Shown: positions 43,812-52,543, counted from the first letter of the stretch. The stretch is 52,777 nt of DNA from Roseibium sediminicola (GCF_023156505.1 NZ_JALNMJ010000030.1:1-52777); one strand, 5' to 3'. Notes: generated from the sequence alone by a model not told the origin. A program made the numbers and translations.

Positions 43812-45206
43812 ATGGCGAACAAACTACCTGAAGACGCACTGAAAGAGCTGCAGAATATCGTTGCTGAACATCCCGACGGCATTTCCGCACCAGATATCGC
43901 GAAGAGCCTCTCCGAAGCTATCCCACGCCGCACACTTCAGTACCGGCTAAAACAGCTCGTGGAAGTCGGGCTGCTGCGTATGACAGGCAGCGGTCGATGG
44001 GCGCAGTATCACCTTGCGACATCAGGACAACCTGCTGGTGGCGAGCCAGCACAGCAGGAAGATGACTATGGTCGTCTGATCAGGCTTTCGGAGGAAGGGC
44101 AGGCGGTTCGTGCTTATATCACACAGCCAACAGGAGCCAGAAAGCCTGTCGGCTATAACGTCGATTTCCTCGATCAGTACGAACCAAATTCCACATTCTA
44201 TCTTGAAGAGGAAGAGCGCGAACGTCTCCAGGAAATTGGCAAGCCCAAAACCGCACCCCAGCCGGCAGGCACTTATGCGAAGCTCATTCTCAATCGGTTA
44301 CTGATCGACCTCGCCTGGAACTCCAGCCGCCTCGAAGGCAACACCTATTCCTTGCTCGATACGAGGCGCCTGATCGAATTTGGCGAAGAAGCTACTGGCC
44401 GAAACCACATTGAAGCGCAGATGATCCTTAACCATAAGGATGCGATCGAGTTCCTGGTCGGCACCGCAGATGAGATCGACTTCAACAGATATACACTCCT
44501 GAACCTTCACGCCATGCTATCCAACAACCTACTGCCGGATCCCTCGGCATCCGGTCGCCTACGCTTTGTCCCTGTTGGTATTGATCAGTCGGTTTTTCAT
44601 CCCCTCGAAGTGCCTCAGCTGATCGAGGCTTCTTTTAATCAGATGCTGCAAAAGGCGGCGGCAATAGAGGATCCATTTGAACAGGCATTTTTCGTTATGG
44701 TCCAGCTGCCATATTTGCAACCGTTTGACGACGTGAACAAACGGGTCTCGCGCCTAGCCGCAAATATCCCGTTGATCCGCAGCAACCTCGCACCACTTTC
44801 GTTCACTGACGTTTCTCAGCGCGCCTACACAGATGCAATTCTTGGCGTCTATGAACTCAACGACGTATCGCTGCTTAGAGACGTTTTCTTCTGGGCCTAT
44901 GAACGCTCAGCTGCAAGGTATGCGGCGGTCCGGCAGTCCCTCGGCGAACCCGATCCGTTCCGGCTGAAATATCGCGCCGAGTTGCGCGAGATTGTCGCCA
45001 TGCTGATCCGTGCGAAAGTGGGGCGCAAGCAGGTCGGAACCGAGGTATCAGCCTGGGCGAGCAGTCGCATTGAGGCGGAAGATAGAGCCAGATTCACTGA
45101 GATCGTGGAGGACGAGCTCATCGGAATGCACGAGGGTAACTTTGCCCGCTATCAAGTAAGGCCATCGGAATTTAAGGCCTGGCAAGACGTATGGGGGACA
45201 AAGTGA
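43812..45206 (+). CDS. Fic-domain protein with N-terminal winged helix, catalytic His replaced
   Basis: A 464-residue protein. Residues about 1-70 form a winged helix (ISAPDIAKSLSEAIPRRTLQYRLKQLVEVGLL); the rest is a Fic/DOC domain. The Fic motif, normally HxFx(D/E)GN(G/K)R, reads QPFDDVNKR, with Gln303 in place of the catalytic His and Val in place of Gly. The inhibitory-helix motif SSRLEGN (Glu175) is intact. Ordinary AMPylation is therefore doubtful; a sensing or regulatory role, or different chemistry, is possible. ATG 43812 begins after the repeat array; the frame upstream overlaps the repeats. Flanking genes are broken by IS elements, but this one is intact. Confidence 0.88.
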   Translation: MANKLPEDALKELQNIVAEHPDGISAPDIAKSLSEAIPRRTLQYRLKQLVEVGLLRMTGSGRWAQYHLATSGQPAGGEPAQQEDDYGRLIRLSEEGQAVRAYITQPTGARKPVGYNVDFLDQYEPNSTFYLEEEERERLQEIGKPKTAPQPAGTYAKLILNRLLIDLAWNSSRLEGNTYSLLDTRRLIEFGEEATGRNHIEAQMILNHKDAIEFLVGTADEIDFNRYTLLNLHAMLSNNLLPDPSASGRLRFVPVGIDQSVFHPLEVPQLIEASFNQMLQKAAAIEDPFEQAFFVMVQLPYLQPFDDVNKRVSRLAANIPLIRSNLAPLSFTDVSQRAYTDAILGVYELNDVSLLRDVFFWAYERSAARYAAVRQSLGEPDPFRLKYRAELREIVAMLIRAKVGRKQVGTEVSAWASSRIEAEDRARFTEIVEDELIGMHEGNFARYQVRPSEFKAWQDVWGTK

Positions 45207-45400
45207 CTGCGAACGGCCCACGCCAGTTCCAATTCTGGATGTAAGCGGCGAAGAAGATGGAAATCCAGGATCCAGAGATTCATGATGCAATGAACGCCCA
45301 GACTTCCATTGAAGGTTATTCTATCTCGACAAGGTGTGAGTACAGCCATAACGTGCATGGGTGTCAATAAATCTCATAGTTGACGTTAGGTAGCTCCATC

Positions 45401-46213
45401 ATGCCGTTCTCAAAGGCGCGGGATCTAGTAAGGCTGGCGCAGTTAGCTGGCGCGCGGCGGATCGGGATCGGTTTGGAGGAGATCTGCGAAGAATTCGCTG
45501 TTTCTCATCGAACGGCGCAGCGCATGACTGATGCGCTTGAGACGGTATTTGCTAACGTGGAAGTGATTGATGGCGAGGACCGTCGGCGGCGCTGGCGAAT
45601 TGTAGATCCGGCGCTCGGCCGTCTCCAGCTTCGGCAGGAGACAGCAATTGAGGCGCTGGAGATTGCTAGTCTTGCGGCCCGCGGTGACGGCCGTGTACGC
45701 CACGCTTCCGCGCTCGATGACCTACGCGATGAATTGCTGGCACGCCTGACCCCGAAAGATGCCCTGCGCACGGAAGCCGACGTTGAGGCGGTCCTCTTGG
45801 CAATGGGATCGGTCACCCGGCCCGGCCCACGCGTCAGCTTGGCACCAGCGGTACTGGATGCAGTGATCGAAGGTCTGCGAGGCCCGTTCCGCCTGCGGCT
45901 ACGATATGGGACGGGGGATGCTTCCGAACGGATTATCGAGCCGCATGGCCTCTTGCTGGGACATCGCAGTTATCTGGTGGCGCGCCAGCCTGATCGCGGT
46001 GAAGGCATGCGGAACTTTCGCATGGACCGGATTCTGAGTGCTCAAACCCTTGATGAGAGCTTCAGCTTTGCATCCGGCTTTTCATTGCAGGAATATGCTG
46101 CTCGTTCATTCGGCGTATACCAAGACCCAAAGCAATATGGCGAAGTCGTTTGGCGTTTCGCTCCTCGCGCAGCTTCAAGAGCGGTGGAGTTCTCATTTCA
46201 CCCCAATCAAACT
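45401..46213 (+). pseudogene. WYL-domain transcriptional regulator, truncated by IS66
   Basis: About 271 residues remain of a DeoR-like helix-turn-helix plus WYL regulator: IGLEEICEEFAVSHRTAQRMTDAL, then a WYL-type segment (IIEPHGLLLGHRSYLVARQ; MRNFRMDRI) and FHPNQTVS, where the IS66 left end cuts it. The last 50-60 residues are missing and are not found beyond the element. WYL proteins sense nucleotides or DNA ends and often control defence or repair genes; the target is unknown here. Confidence 0.82.
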
Positions 46214-46298
46214 GTAAGCGTTGGCAGCACCCCACGTTGCCCGTCTTGATCCGGGTTGCGACTTGATACGCATCTCAATGTTGGGAGTGCGTTTCGCA

Positions 46299-46712
46299 AT
46301 GTGTGCTACAAATTCGTTTCTCAGATCCCTTGGTGTCGAGTTCTATGCGTCGGGTCAACGTCGATGGCCTGATGAGGTGAAAGCGCAGGCTGTCGCGGAA
46401 ACGCTGGCACCGGGCGCCACGGTCAACAGCGTGGCGGCGTGTTACGGAGTGAAGCCGAACCACCTTTCGGCATGGCGCCGGTTGGCCAAGCAGGGCAAGC
46501 TGATCCTGCCCGCCGCCGAGACCGCTGAAGAAACTACTGCCTTCGCACCACTCGTGCTTTGTGAGCCAGCTGCCGCTCAGGCTCAGGAGGCTCCATCGCG
46601 ATCGACCGACATGCTCCACATCGTCTTCGGCGATGTGACGATCGATCTGGCAGCCGACACGCCCGCGGTGCGGGTAGCGGAGATTGTTCATGCGCTCGTG
46701 GCTTCATCTTGA
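46299..46712 (+). CDS. tnpA: IS66 TnpA accessory protein
   Basis: About 137 residues with the IS66 OrfA helix-turn-helix (RRWPDEVKAQAVAETLAPGA; VAACYGVKPNHLSAWRRLAK). ATG 46299 has GGGAG upstream; longer in-frame starts lie near the element end. Its stop overlaps the tnpB start. Confidence 0.85.
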   Translation: MCATNSFLRSLGVEFYASGQRRWPDEVKAQAVAETLAPGATVNSVAACYGVKPNHLSAWRRLAKQGKLILPAAETAEETTAFAPLVLCEPAAAQAQEAPSRSTDMLHIVFGDVTIDLAADTPAVRVAEIVHALVASS

Positions 46713-47062
46713 TGCTGCCGTCGCACAATGTCCGCATCTTTGTGGCGACGCGGCCGGTCGACTTCAGGAAGGGCCACGATGGGCTTGCCGCGCTGACGCA
46801 ATCGGTGCTGAAGGAGGACCCGTTCACCGGCGCTGTGTTCGTCTTCCGGGCCAAGCGAGCGGACAGATTGAAGATCTTGTTCTGGGATGGGTCCGGGCTG
46901 GTGATGGCCTACAAGCGGCTTGAAGAAAATACGTTCACCTGGCCAGCCGTTCGTGACGGCGTGATGACGTTGAACCGGGCGCAGTTCGAGGCCCTGTTCG
47001 CCGGTTTGGACTGGCGCAAGGTCAAGGCTCTGGAGACCAGCCGGCCCGCTGCGGCAGAATGA
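46712..47062 (+). CDS. tnpB: IS66 TnpB (Orf2) protein
   Basis: A 116-residue IS66 Orf2 protein (NVRIFVATRPVDFRKGHDGL; FRAKRADRLKILFWDGSG). ATG 46712 overlaps the tnpA stop by one base, indicating coupled translation. Required for IS66 transposition, with an undefined role. Confidence 0.93.
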   Translation: MLPSHNVRIFVATRPVDFRKGHDGLAALTQSVLKEDPFTGAVFVFRAKRADRLKILFWDGSGLVMAYKRLEENTFTWPAVRDGVMTLNRAQFEALFAGLDWRKVKALETSRPAAAE

Positions 47063-47116
47063 ATCAGGTACCGGAAATGGCGGGCATCCGCAGCCGCCCC
47101 GGGTTATTCTCGACCC

Positions 47117-48667
47117 ATGCCTTCCACTGTCGCCATCGATCTTTCCGCGATCCCCGCTGACCAGCGTGATGCTGTCGCCGCGCTCCTGCGGGAACGGGAT
47201 GCGCTCAAGGAGATCAACAGGCGCCTGGAGCACCTGGTCGCGGAGTTGAACCACGCGGTTCACGGCAAAAGGTCGGAGAAGCTCAGCGAAGACGAACGGC
47301 AACTGGCCTTCGAAGACCTCGAGACAGCCATCGCCGAGGTTGAGGAAAGCCAGGATACGCAGCTCTGCTCTGAGGGCAAACCCCGCCGTCCGGCCCGTCG
47401 CAATCGAGGCAACCTGCCGAAGGACCTTCCGCGCATCGAGCGTGTGATCGAACCCGACAACCTGCAATGTCCCTGCGGCTGCGGCGTGATGCACAAGATT
47501 GGCGAGGATCGCACGGAGCGGCTGGATATCGTGCCCGCACAGCTGTGCGTGATCGTCACTGTCCGCCCCAAATACGCCTGCCGCGCCTGTACCGACGGCG
47601 TCACGCAGATGCCGGCACCGGCTCATCTCATCGAAGGCGGTCTGCCGACGGAAGGGGCCATCGCGCATGTTCTGGTTGCCAAGTACGCGGACCATTTACC
47701 CTTGCACCGGCAGAGCCAGATCCTTGCCCGATCGGGCATCGATATCCATCGGAGCACGCTGGCGGATTGGGTCGGCACCGCCGCGTTCCACCTCGCCCCG
47801 GTGGTCGACCGGCTGGCCGAGCATCTGAAGGTGTCAACCAAGCTGTTCATGGACGAGACCACGGCGCCGGTGCTGGATCCGGGACGCGGCAAGACGAAAA
47901 CCGGATATCTATGGGCCTTGGCCCGTGACGATCGGGCCTGGGGCGGGGACGATCCACCCGGTGTGGTCTTCTTCTATGCGCCCGACCGCCGCGGAGAGAA
48001 CGCGGAGACATTCCTGCGTGGCTTCGACGGGGTCCTGCAACTCGATGGCTACCAAGGCTACAACCGGCTGACGCGTCCGTCCCGCAAGGGCGGCGAGCCG
48101 ATCCGCGTGGCCCATTGCTGGGCCCACGCACGGCGGAAACTGAAGGAGGTCTTCGACCGCGACGGCTCCGAGATCGCCGCCGAAGGCTTGCGCCGGATCG
48201 CCGAGTTCTACAGGGTCGAGGCCGATATCCGCGGCACGGCGCCAGGGCAGCGGCTCTCGGCCCGGCAGGCCCGCACCGCGCCTCTGGTTGCCAACTTCGG
48301 GGAATGGCTGCAAAAGCAACGGCTCCGGGTCTCCGCCAAGTCACGCCTCGGCGAGAAACTCGCCTATATCCATCGTCACTGGGACGGTTTACAGACCTTC
48401 CTTCACGATGGCCGTGTCGAGATCGATAGCAACAGTGTCGAGAATTTGATCCGGCCAATTGCCCTGAACAGGAAAAATGCATTGTTCGCCGGCCATGACG
48501 AGGGCGGCCGCACCTGGGGCCGCATCGCATCGCTTATTGAGACCGCGAAAATCAATAATGTCGAGCCATTCGCCTATCTCAAGGCCACACTCGAAGCCAT
48601 TGCCGGCGGTCATCCGAAAAGCCGGATCGACGAACTCCTGCCGTGGAACTTCAAGCCGTCAAGCTGA
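47117..48667 (+). CDS. tnpC: IS66 TnpC transposase
   Basis: A 516-residue IS66 transposase: coiled-coil N-terminus with EKLSEDERQLAFEDLE, zinc-finger-like CPCGCGVMHKIGED, DDE core beginning KLFMDETTAPVLDPG, then QLDGYQGYNRL, the CWAHARRKLKEVFD region, the SNSVENLIRPIALNRKN segment with the Glu, and the C-terminal TAKINNVEPFAYL domain. Complete. Confidence 0.95.
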   Translation: MPSTVAIDLSAIPADQRDAVAALLRERDALKEINRRLEHLVAELNHAVHGKRSEKLSEDERQLAFEDLETAIAEVEESQDTQLCSEGKPRRPARRNRGNLPKDLPRIERVIEPDNLQCPCGCGVMHKIGEDRTERLDIVPAQLCVIVTVRPKYACRACTDGVTQMPAPAHLIEGGLPTEGAIAHVLVAKYADHLPLHRQSQILARSGIDIHRSTLADWVGTAAFHLAPVVDRLAEHLKVSTKLFMDETTAPVLDPGRGKTKTGYLWALARDDRAWGGDDPPGVVFFYAPDRRGENAETFLRGFDGVLQLDGYQGYNRLTRPSRKGGEPIRVAHCWAHARRKLKEVFDRDGSEIAAEGLRRIAEFYRVEADIRGTAPGQRLSARQARTAPLVANFGEWLQKQRLRVSAKSRLGEKLAYIHRHWDGLQTFLHDGRVEIDSNSVENLIRPIALNRKNALFAGHDEGGRTWGRIASLIETAKINNVEPFAYLKATLEAIAGGHPKSRIDELLPWNFKPSS

Positions 48668-48695
48668 AACCCGGTGGGCCGCAGACAGCGCTTAC

Positions 48696-48943
48696 GGATA
48701 GTTACTCTGCCAATCACTGATGAAACTGTCATGCAAAGAGTTCGGCGGGATCAGATATCGCACGGTGCCCAGAGTATCGATTGCAGCGCACAGCTCCGGT
48801 GAAACCGCTACGGGAGACCACAGCACTAGTTCCCCGTTGCGTAGGCGAATAATGGCCATGCGGGTGGGATAGTGAAACCCAGCGGCAGCCGTCACCGTGG
48901 GGCCATCGAAGATCCAGATATTTGGTCCGAACTCTTCGAGCAT
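48696..48943 (-). pseudogene. DUF4336-type protein, truncated by IS66
   Basis: The first 80 or so residues of a DUF4336 protein (LEEFGPNIWIFDGPTVTAAA; NGELVLWSPVAVSPEL; VRYLIPPNSLHDSFI), a family related to the metallo-beta-lactamase fold. The IS66 right end cuts the rest. The start is ATG 48943 with AAGGAGA upstream. It diverges from the TetR gene at 48997 and was probably its target. Confidence 0.8.
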
Positions 48944-48961
48944 AGCTTGGTTCTCCTTATA

Positions 48962-48994
48962 TTTACACGTGTGTAAATTTACACTACTGTGTAA
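48962..48994. promoter_or_regulatory. Tandem TetR operators in the DUF4336/tetR divergent gap
   Basis: Two adjacent inverted repeats with identical arms: TTTACAC-GT-GTGTAAA (48962-48977) and TTTACAC-TACT-GTGTAA (48978-48994). They fill nearly the whole gap between the two start codons, so the TetR protein probably represses both genes. Confidence 0.7.
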
Positions 48995-48996
48995 CC

Positions 48997-49587
48997 ATGA
49001 CAAGTCTGAAACGCACTGAACGCTCGCGAGCTCTCATCCTCGACGCAGCGGAGTCCGCGTTCCGGGAACTGGGATTCGACCGTGCCTCGGTTCAGGAGAT
49101 TGCGAGCCGTGCCGGCCTGACGCGCAAGACTGCCTACAACCTTTTCGGCTCAAAGGAAGAAATCGCACACACTCTCATCGCGCGGGCGGAAGCCCAAGAC
49201 GCTGGCTATCGCGCGTGCATTGCCGCGGAGCAAGATGCCGTAGCGCTGCTCGAAACGGTGCTGATCGACAGCGCACACTGGTGTCTCGCCAATGCTGCGC
49301 TGGCAAAGCTTGCTCTGGCCCCTTCTGAGCGGCCTACACTTGTCCCGCCTCCACACCGCCCCTCATTTCAAGGCCTCGTACGAGACATACTGGTGCTCGG
49401 CCAGAAGCAGGGGCGCATACGGAAAGATGAAGCGGCAGAATTTATGGCACTGGTTATGTTGGGGGTCTTCGGACAGTTAATGCTAAGCGCGCTCCACATG
49501 GGAGAGGTTCCGGCGACTGACGTCCGGAAAATTGTCCGCCTGATGGTGGAAGGTATCGGTGATGGTGTTTCTCCGAAACCGCAGTGA
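48997..49587 (+). CDS. TetR-family transcriptional regulator
   Basis: A 196-residue TetR regulator; helix-turn-helix at about 30-55 (VQEIASRAGLTRKTAYNLFGSKEEI) and a helical effector domain. It diverges from the broken DUF4336 gene and reads through a pair of palindromes right before its ATG, the likely autoregulatory operators. Confidence 0.92.
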   Translation: MTSLKRTERSRALILDAAESAFRELGFDRASVQEIASRAGLTRKTAYNLFGSKEEIAHTLIARAEAQDAGYRACIAAEQDAVALLETVLIDSAHWCLANAALAKLALAPSERPTLVPPPHRPSFQGLVRDILVLGQKQGRIRKDEAAEFMALVMLGVFGQLMLSALHMGEVPATDVRKIVRLMVEGIGDGVSPKPQ

Positions 49588-49799
49588 CCGTTAAGTCTGC
49601 ACGGCCACCGTCTTGCGGCAATGGTCTTCGCCGGTGCAACAAATGACCGGTTCAGCGGATTGCGCCGCGGCATCATTTCCGCAGGTGGATGTCGGCTTTG
49701 GGCCGGAATCTGCCGTGGTCCTGGTTGCTGTGATTGTCCGGTTCGCCGAAAACGTGTCCGAAAGCCACCCCTCCCGGCACCACCAAGAGGACGTGGAGA
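49588..49799. other. Intergenic gap between convergent genes
   Basis: Just over 200 bases, no recognised gene; short open frames on both strands have no family signature. Confidence 0.35.
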
Positions 49800-50732
49800 T
49801 TAACTGGCGGGTTCGCAACACAGTACGTTCCAGTTTTCAACCTTCCGGTTGAAGAACCCAGAGGTCCGATAGCCTTTCAATATCAGGCCTCTGTCGCGCA
49901 AGATCCGTAGCCCTTTCTGGATGGCGGAAAACACCTCTGCCGCGTGGGGAACTTTGCGCGACACGGCAATATGGCGTGTTCCGGGAAGCGCTACCTTGAC
50001 CTCGGGAACTGGCTCAAACCGCACGCCGTTGATGTACTGAGACAGGTCGCCGGCGCCGGAAAACTCACCGATAAGGTAGTCTGCCCGGCCGAACTCGACC
50101 GCGCGCCCCATTTGCTCGTATGCGGCAACATCCATCCGGGGAACGCCCATGAGCTCAAGTGCTGCCCAATCATGTTTCCAGTTGCTGCTGGACACAGCGG
50201 TAAAGGCTTTCAAATCTTCCAGCGATCTCACAGCGAGGACGTCCGAACGGTCAGGACGGGTGTACAAGCCCTTAACAAAGCTCCCTTCTGGCAGCACGGC
50301 GTCGCTCTGGTACAAACTCTCGTCCCGTGCAAAATCGCCCCAGGGAAAGTCGACCATCACCATCACCGATCCGTTTTTCAGTTCGAACCTGGTACGTGCG
50401 GAATTCGGAAACGGAATGAGTTGGTAAGTCGCGTCCAACCCGCCTAGACGGACTGCCCTGCAAAGGATGACAAATTCAAGGGTCGTACGCAGCCACTTGT
50501 CGGAAAAGAAGCTGTCATCCTCACAAAGTCGAGGGTACCTTTCGATCGTGCCGTTAATACGCTGAGCAAGGTTGTCGGCCACTCCGACCCGGATCACCAA
50601 CGGGTCGGCCGCCGCAGCCTTCAGGACCGGAGAAAGGCAAATCGTAGCCGCAGCGACAATGACCCGCAGAAGCCTGTTACTTCTGCTGCATGAACGCGCG
50701 ATGATGCATTTCTTTCGTGTAGTTTTTGTCAT
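49800..50732 (-). CDS. Periplasmic solute-binding-like protein (family 3 type)
   Basis: A 310-residue protein with a probable signal segment (SNRLLRVIVAAATICLSPVLKAAAA) and a type II binding-protein fold. The clues are VIRVGVAD at the start of the mature part, NSARTRFELKNGSVMVMVDFPW, YTRPDRSDVLAVRSLEDLKAFTAV and AVEFGRADYLIGEFSG. It recalls amino-acid-binding or histidine-kinase-sensor-like proteins. No permease or ATPase lies beside it, so it may serve a distant transporter or sensor. ATG 50732 has GAGGG upstream. Precise ligand unknown. Confidence 0.7.
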   Translation of the reverse strand: MTKTTRKKCIIARSCSRSNRLLRVIVAAATICLSPVLKAAAADPLVIRVGVADNLAQRINGTIERYPRLCEDDSFFSDKWLRTTLEFVILCRAVRLGGLDATYQLIPFPNSARTRFELKNGSVMVMVDFPWGDFARDESLYQSDAVLPEGSFVKGLYTRPDRSDVLAVRSLEDLKAFTAVSSSNWKHDWAALELMGVPRMDVAAYEQMGRAVEFGRADYLIGEFSGAGDLSQYINGVRFEPVPEVKVALPGTRHIAVSRKVPHAAEVFSAIQKGLRILRDRGLILKGYRTSGFFNRKVENWNVLCCEPAS

Positions 50733-51196
50733 CGTCACCCTCACCTTGCCCGGATCCGTCAAGCGATCAGACTTCGATCGGCCCAGCCGGCTGTTGGTGT
50801 GGCGGCCAAGGTCAATGGCTGCAATTTCCTGCTTGTTCTGCCCAATAATATAGCACTACCCGGCAATTGATTACACTCCCAAACTACCGAGGGAAACGCT
50901 GGAATTGTCTTTGAGTTCTGGCTCTATGCACTAGTTAAAGTTGACGGGAACCGGGATTTCCCATTTGAGTTCCCTTTCGTGACGGTGTGGCATCCGAAGG
51001 TCGTGAACCAGGGATGCAAAGCCGCCATTAAACCAACTGGTGTTGAACGACCGCTCAGGGCCGTTTGTGTTGACCAGGCATCCGACAATACCAGGATTGG
51101 TACACCGCGCCGCCGCTAGGTCGCTTCGGGCCCAACCTGATCATTCATCGGAGAGCAGCAAAGGGCGGCTTTGGCAAAGTGTTTCCAAATTTTCGC
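50733..51196. other. Intergenic region with one copy of a 90-bp repeat
   Basis: No intact gene. The left part must contain the promoter of the binding-protein-like gene. The right part includes the first copy of the 90-bp repeat (51049-51138), whose minus strand reads like a decayed coding segment. Confidence 0.45.
51049..51138. repeat. 90-bp imperfect direct repeat, left copy
   Basis: Matches 52336-52425 in the same orientation over 90 bases without gaps, with about 15 mismatches counted by eye (about 83% identity). The two copies flank the MerR-SDR pair. On the minus strand both encode a RRRGVPxLVLS...STQTAL stretch, the left copy with an internal stop. Confidence 0.8.
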
Positions 51197-51227
51197 TTGA
51201 CCTAAAGTAGCTTCAGGTCGGTATGGA
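51197..51227 (+). promoter_or_regulatory. MerR-type promoter with overlong spacer
   Basis: -35 TTGACC (51197-51202) and -10 TATGGA (51222-51227) are separated by 19 bases, the hallmark of promoters activated by MerR regulators. A near-palindrome, ACCTAAAG...CTTCAGGT (51200-51218), lies between them. It drives the MerR gene starting 24 bases downstream. Confidence 0.8.
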
Positions 51228-51251
51228 CCTGAGCTGAGAGGTCAAATTGTT

Positions 51252-51614
51252 ATGAAAATTGCGGAGGTTGCTGAGGATACCGGACTCAGTATTTCGACAA
51301 TACGGTTCTACGAGAAGTCAGGGCTTTGCCCACCCATCCAACGGGGCCGAGACGGTAAGCGCAGGTTCTCGGCAAATGATGCCGATTGGCTGGCGCTGTT
51401 AGCATCACTACGCGCAACGGGGATGTCGATGTCTCAAATGCGCGCCTTCGCAGCGCTCTACGCATCCGGTGACGAGACAGTCCCACAACGCAAGGCCGTT
51501 TTGTTGAGACACAGGAAAAGTCTTGAGATCAGACAGACGGAGTTAGATCGCTGCCGAGCCATCCTCGACCGAAAGCTAAAGAGATATGAAGAGATATTGG
51601 AGGTGCGGGAATGA
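51252..51614 (+). CDS. MerR-family transcriptional regulator
   Basis: A 120-residue MerR regulator: winged helix MKIAEVAEDTGLSISTIRFY, EKSGLCPPIQRGRDGKRRFS, then a coiled-coil dimerisation helix and a short C-terminus without the Cys pattern of metal sensors. It probably senses an organic or redox signal. Its stop overlaps the SDR start (ATGA), so the two are co-expressed from the MerR-type promoter. Confidence 0.93.
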   Translation: MKIAEVAEDTGLSISTIRFYEKSGLCPPIQRGRDGKRRFSANDADWLALLASLRATGMSMSQMRAFAALYASGDETVPQRKAVLLRHRKSLEIRQTELDRCRAILDRKLKRYEEILEVRE

Positions 51615-52210
51615 AGATTATCGTGGTCGGCGCGGCCGGTGATGTTGGACAGGCTGCTTGCAAAGAACTCGGCGATAGGCACGAGATCATCACGGTCGGA
51701 CGCTCAAGCGGAGACCATCGCGTTGATATGGCTGATATACACGCTGTGAAAGCATTGTTCGATGAAATCGGAGATTTCGACGCTGTGATTTCTTGTGCGG
51801 GTGATGCGACTTTCGCGCCACTTTCAGAACTCAACCAAGAGACGTTCATGGTTGGTCTACGCCACAAGGTTATGGGCCAAGTAAACTTGGTTCTTGCAGG
51901 ATTGGAGGCGATAGCTGATGGGGGATCATTCACGCTGACTAGCGGTGTTCTTGATCGCGACCCTATCCGCATGGGCACGAGTGCAGCCACAGCCAACGGC
52001 GCACTGGCGGGTTTCGTCAAAAGCGCGGCGATAGAGATGCCACGCGGGCTTCGGATCAACGTGGTGAGTCCGGGCATGTTGGATGTTTCTGCATCGCGCT
52101 ATGGCAAATGGTTTCATGGGCACAAGCCGGTCCTATCGCAGGACGTTGGGCTAACATACGCCAAGTGCGTGGAAGGTGCCCTGACAGGTCAAGTGGTGAT
52201 CGTGGAATAG
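51611..52210 (+). CDS. Atypical short-chain dehydrogenase
   Basis: A 199-residue SDR. The nucleotide-binding loop is VGAAGDVGQA and the NAG-type motif reads SCAGDATFAPL. The usual catalytic YxxxK is missing: the aligned region reads TSAATANGALAGFVKSAA, as in a known subgroup of short SDRs lacking the Tyr. The INVVSPGMLDVS segment follows normally. It may bind NAD(P) and reduce by another mechanism, or act as a sensor. Coupled to the MerR gene. Confidence 0.85.
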   Translation: MKIIVVGAAGDVGQAACKELGDRHEIITVGRSSGDHRVDMADIHAVKALFDEIGDFDAVISCAGDATFAPLSELNQETFMVGLRHKVMGQVNLVLAGLEAIADGGSFTLTSGVLDRDPIRMGTSAATANGALAGFVKSAAIEMPRGLRINVVSPGMLDVSASRYGKWFHGHKPVLSQDVGLTYAKCVEGALTGQVVIVE

Positions 52211-52294
52211 AACGATGACCATGGGCGAACGGCTGAAAAGTCCGAATTGCCAACGTCTTTCGCTGATGCGCTTCGCAGTCGCAGTGAACGGCGG
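52211..52294. other. Gap after the SDR gene
   Basis: Short stretch with no recognised feature before the right repeat copy. Confidence 0.3.
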
Positions 52295-52543
52295 CTATGG
52301 CGGCCTGCACTGCTGCGGCGTATCAGCGAGTGAGTGACCGGTTAGGGCCGTTTGTGTCGACCGGGCACCCGACAATACCAGGTTCGGAACGCCGCGCCGC
52401 CGCAAGGCCGCTCCGAGCCCACCCCGGACATCTGAATTATCAACCACGAGATCGAATTCGGCCATGCGACCGGTGATGAAGAGGATGAGGCGCCGACAGC
52501 GGGCGAGATCGATCTCGCCGTCCGCACTTACCAGAGCGCGCAA
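52295..52543 (-). pseudogene. Possible decayed receiver-domain-like fragment overlapping the right repeat
   Basis: A minus-strand open frame of 82 codons with MAEFDLVVDNSDVRGGLGAA and RRRGVPNLVLSGARS. This pattern is reminiscent of the second half of a response-regulator receiver domain, although the phospho-acceptor Asp is not evident. The second half is duplicated, with a stop, at 51049-51138. Identification is weak. Confidence 0.25.
52336..52425. repeat. 90-bp imperfect direct repeat, right copy
   Basis: Partner of 51049-51138, same orientation, 1287 bases apart start to start. This copy keeps an open minus-strand frame. Confidence 0.8.

Larger units (their letters stand above)
46214..48695 (+). 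mobile_element. IS66-family element
   Basis: A 2482-bp element with ends GTAAGCGTTGGCAGC at the left and, read inward at the right, GTAAGCGCTGTCTGC, the usual IS66 termini. It carries three genes, tnpA, tnpB and tnpC. The flanking 8-mers differ, so the expected 8-bp duplication is absent. It separates a truncated WYL gene from a truncated DUF4336 gene. Confidence 0.9.
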
